Shown here: positions 6,091 to 6,852 of the stretch, one piece after another
Numbering within the stretch: position 1 is the stretch's first letter
Layout: the number at the start of each line of letters is the position of its first letter
From: Methanobacteriota archaeon
GTDB lineage: Archaea > Nanobdellota > Nanobdellia > Woesearchaeales > SM23-78
Length of the DNA stretch: 6,852 nt
Direction: 5' to 3'
Assembly (NCBI GenBank): GCA_030637925.1
Contig: DAOWFR010000027.1
Location: 1 to 6,852, forward strand
Translations under genes and position numbers: made by a program
The notes under the pieces: generated by a model
The model's input: only the letters and a program-made list of their open reading frames with translations
Told to the model about the DNA's origin: nothing
Database searches by the model: none

Positions 6091-6498
6091 TTATAAAGTT
6101 AAGAGAAGAATAGCAATAGCAGCAAAGCCAATACCTAATGCTTTTATCACACTGATTTTTTCTGCTAAAAATAATATTGCAATGATTGCTGTCACTAAAA
6201 AGCTTAATCCTCTTAGTGTAGAAACAATGCTCACCTTGCCTAGCAGAATAGAAGAGATATACGCAATAAATGCAAATCCTGCAATAATGCCTGCAATTCC
6301 AGCATACTCAAATCCTTTGAGAGTGATGTGTTTTTGCTTTGTAAACAGCCAGAAAACAAAGATGGTAATGGTCATTAAAATAGATGTGAACAAGGTAAGG
6401 GAAACCGGGTCAATGCTTTTGCTTGCAAGTTTATAGATTATAGCTGTTATTCCATAAAGAAACATTGCTAAAACTGCTAATAAAACATACATATCCAT
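6091..6498 (-). CDS. EamA/DMT-family membrane protein, single-domain (small transporter-like)
   Basis: The 135-residue protein is very hydrophobic, with about five membrane helices (roughly 4-24, 31-53, 65-86, 88-112 and 115-134). The end, FLAEKISVIKALGIGFAAIAILLL, has the pattern that closes an EamA domain: an acidic-Lys pair after a helix, then a last helix. Full drug/metabolite transporters have two such domains and ten helices, so this one-domain form would be expected to act as a dimer. Substrate is unknown; a charged residue (R97) lies inside a predicted helix. The ATG at 6498 is preferred over ATG 6492 because AAGGAG at 6511-6516 is better spaced. It is convergent with ppsA and divergent from the regulator gene, so it looks like a single-gene unit. 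The plus-strand frame across this region is a shadow. Confidence 0.8.
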   Translation of the reverse strand: MDMYVLLAVLAMFLYGITAIIYKLASKSIDPVSLTLFTSILMTITIFVFWLFTKQKHITLKGFEYAGIAGIIAGFAFIAYISSILLGKVSIVSTLRGLSFLVTAIIAILFLAEKISVIKALGIGFAAIAILLLTL

Positions 6499-6502
6499 CC
6501 AG

Positions 6503-6516
6503 AGGAGAAACTCCTT
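6503..6516 (-). promoter_or_regulatory. SD site of the EamA gene inside a small palindrome
   Basis: On the minus strand the leader reads AAGGAGTTTCTCCT. AGGAG (6511-6515) can pair perfectly with CTCCT (6503-6507) over a three-base loop, hiding the ribosome site. The SD part is reliable; a regulatory function of the short hairpin is speculative. Confidence 0.4.
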
Positions 6517-6540
6517 AGATTATAAAAAGTTTGTGTCTTA

Positions 6541-6550
6541 AGAGTATAAC
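6541..6550 (-). promoter_or_regulatory. Possible TATA box of the EamA gene
   Basis: On the minus strand this reads GTTATACTCT. A start about 26 bases downstream (near 6520) would leave a leader that still contains the SD site. An alternative TATA-like TTTTTATAA at 6522-6530 would make the transcript nearly leaderless, which fits poorly with the SD site. Confidence 0.3.
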
Positions 6551-6577
6551 TTCAACTCAATTCGCACCTTTCTAAAC

Positions 6578-6587
6578 CTTTAAATAC
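6578..6587 (+). promoter_or_regulatory. TATA box of the winged-helix regulator gene
   Basis: CTTTAAATAC, centred about 29 bases before the ATG at 6612. With the usual archaeal distance of 25-27 bases, transcription would begin at or within a few bases of the ATG. No SD-like sequence lies between, so the mRNA is probably leaderless. Confidence 0.6.
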
Positions 6588-6611
6588 TCTAGAAACTTTC
6601 ATATTCTTATC

Positions 6612-6852
6612 ATGCCACAAGACCCTTTTTTGCTTGTATCACTTGAAGAATCAGAGTCAAAGGAATTAGCAAAGGTTATTAGTAATAAGACTTGCAGAAA
6701 GATACTTGATTTTCTTAGTAAAAAAGATGCTACTGAAACAGTGATTGCAAAAGAATTAAAGCTTCCTTTATCAACTGTTCATTATAATCTTCAGAATTTA
6801 TACAAAGCTAATCTTGTAAAAGTGGATGAGTTCCATTACTCTAAAAAAGGCA
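6612..6852 (+). CDS. ArsR-like winged helix-turn-helix regulator, N-terminal part (cut by window end)
   Basis: Eighty codons are visible from ATG 6612 to the window edge. The protein begins MPQDPFLLVSLEESESKELA. A winged helix-turn-helix follows: helix 1 about 19-36 (KVISNKTCRKILDFLS), helix 2 about 40-49, recognition helix about 52-65 (LPLSTVHYNLQNL) and the wing about 66-80 (ANLVKVDEFHYSKKG). The STVHYNLQNL pattern is characteristic of archaeal ArsR-type regulators, several of which carry a membrane helix further on; whether this one does cannot be seen. The gene has its own TATA box and is probably leaderless. It is divergent from the EamA gene, which it could control. A link to the por/ppsA dyad is possible but not shown. 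Confidence 0.8.
   Translation, partial: MPQDPFLLVSLEESESKELAKVISNKTCRKILDFLSKKDATETVIAKELKLPLSTVHYNLQNLYKANLVKVDEFHYSKKG

Noticed and set aside
6083..6436. 117-residue open frame on the plus strand
   Set aside because: It lies antisense to the EamA gene, whose five-helix pattern and family ending are convincing; the antisense hydrophobicity follows from the opposite strand. It has no good ribosome site.

Overview
The window looks like a piece of an AT-rich archaeal genome. Genes are preceded by A/T-rich TATA-like boxes about 25-35 bases from the inferred transcript starts, one gene appears leaderless, Shine-Dalgarno (SD) sites match the archaeal AGGAGGTGA consensus, and arginine is almost always AGA/AGG. 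The four-gene pyruvate:ferredoxin oxidoreductase and the archaeal-style ArsR-like regulator fit an anaerobic fermentative archaeon. A DPANN lineage such as Woesearchaeota or Pacearchaeota is my best guess, from resemblance only.

Layout, left to right. Positions 1-214 (minus) hold the N-terminal 71 codons of an unrecognised protein with a TATA-rich promoter behind it. Positions 215-417 are non-coding, with two copies of an ATGTTTTTTG-type motif in inverted orientation and two hairpins just after the por operon. Positions 418-3496 (minus) are a tight operon transcribed porG-porD-porA-porB. Positions 3497-3658 are a divergent promoter region built on a near-perfect dyad. Positions 3659-6079 (plus) encode a complete phosphoenolpyruvate synthase that starts at TTG. 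Positions 6091-6498 (minus, tail to tail with ppsA) encode a one-domain EamA-type membrane protein. Positions 6612-6852 (plus) are the start of a winged-helix regulator cut by the window end.

The core of the window is a pyruvate node. The por enzyme converts pyruvate and CoA to acetyl-CoA, CO2 and reduced ferredoxin, or runs in reverse. PEP synthase interconverts pyruvate and PEP. The two are divergently transcribed from a shared symmetric control region, so they are probably regulated by one signal. All visible catalytic and iron-sulfur ligands are intact.

I do not see a clearly new biological system; the enzymes are familiar. The parts that deserve a second look are the shared dyad and its relatives near position 300, the strong CpG depletion of the por-ppsA block compared with the first gene, a long insert between the two ferredoxin motifs of PorD, and a small palindrome that can mask the ribosome site of the EamA gene.
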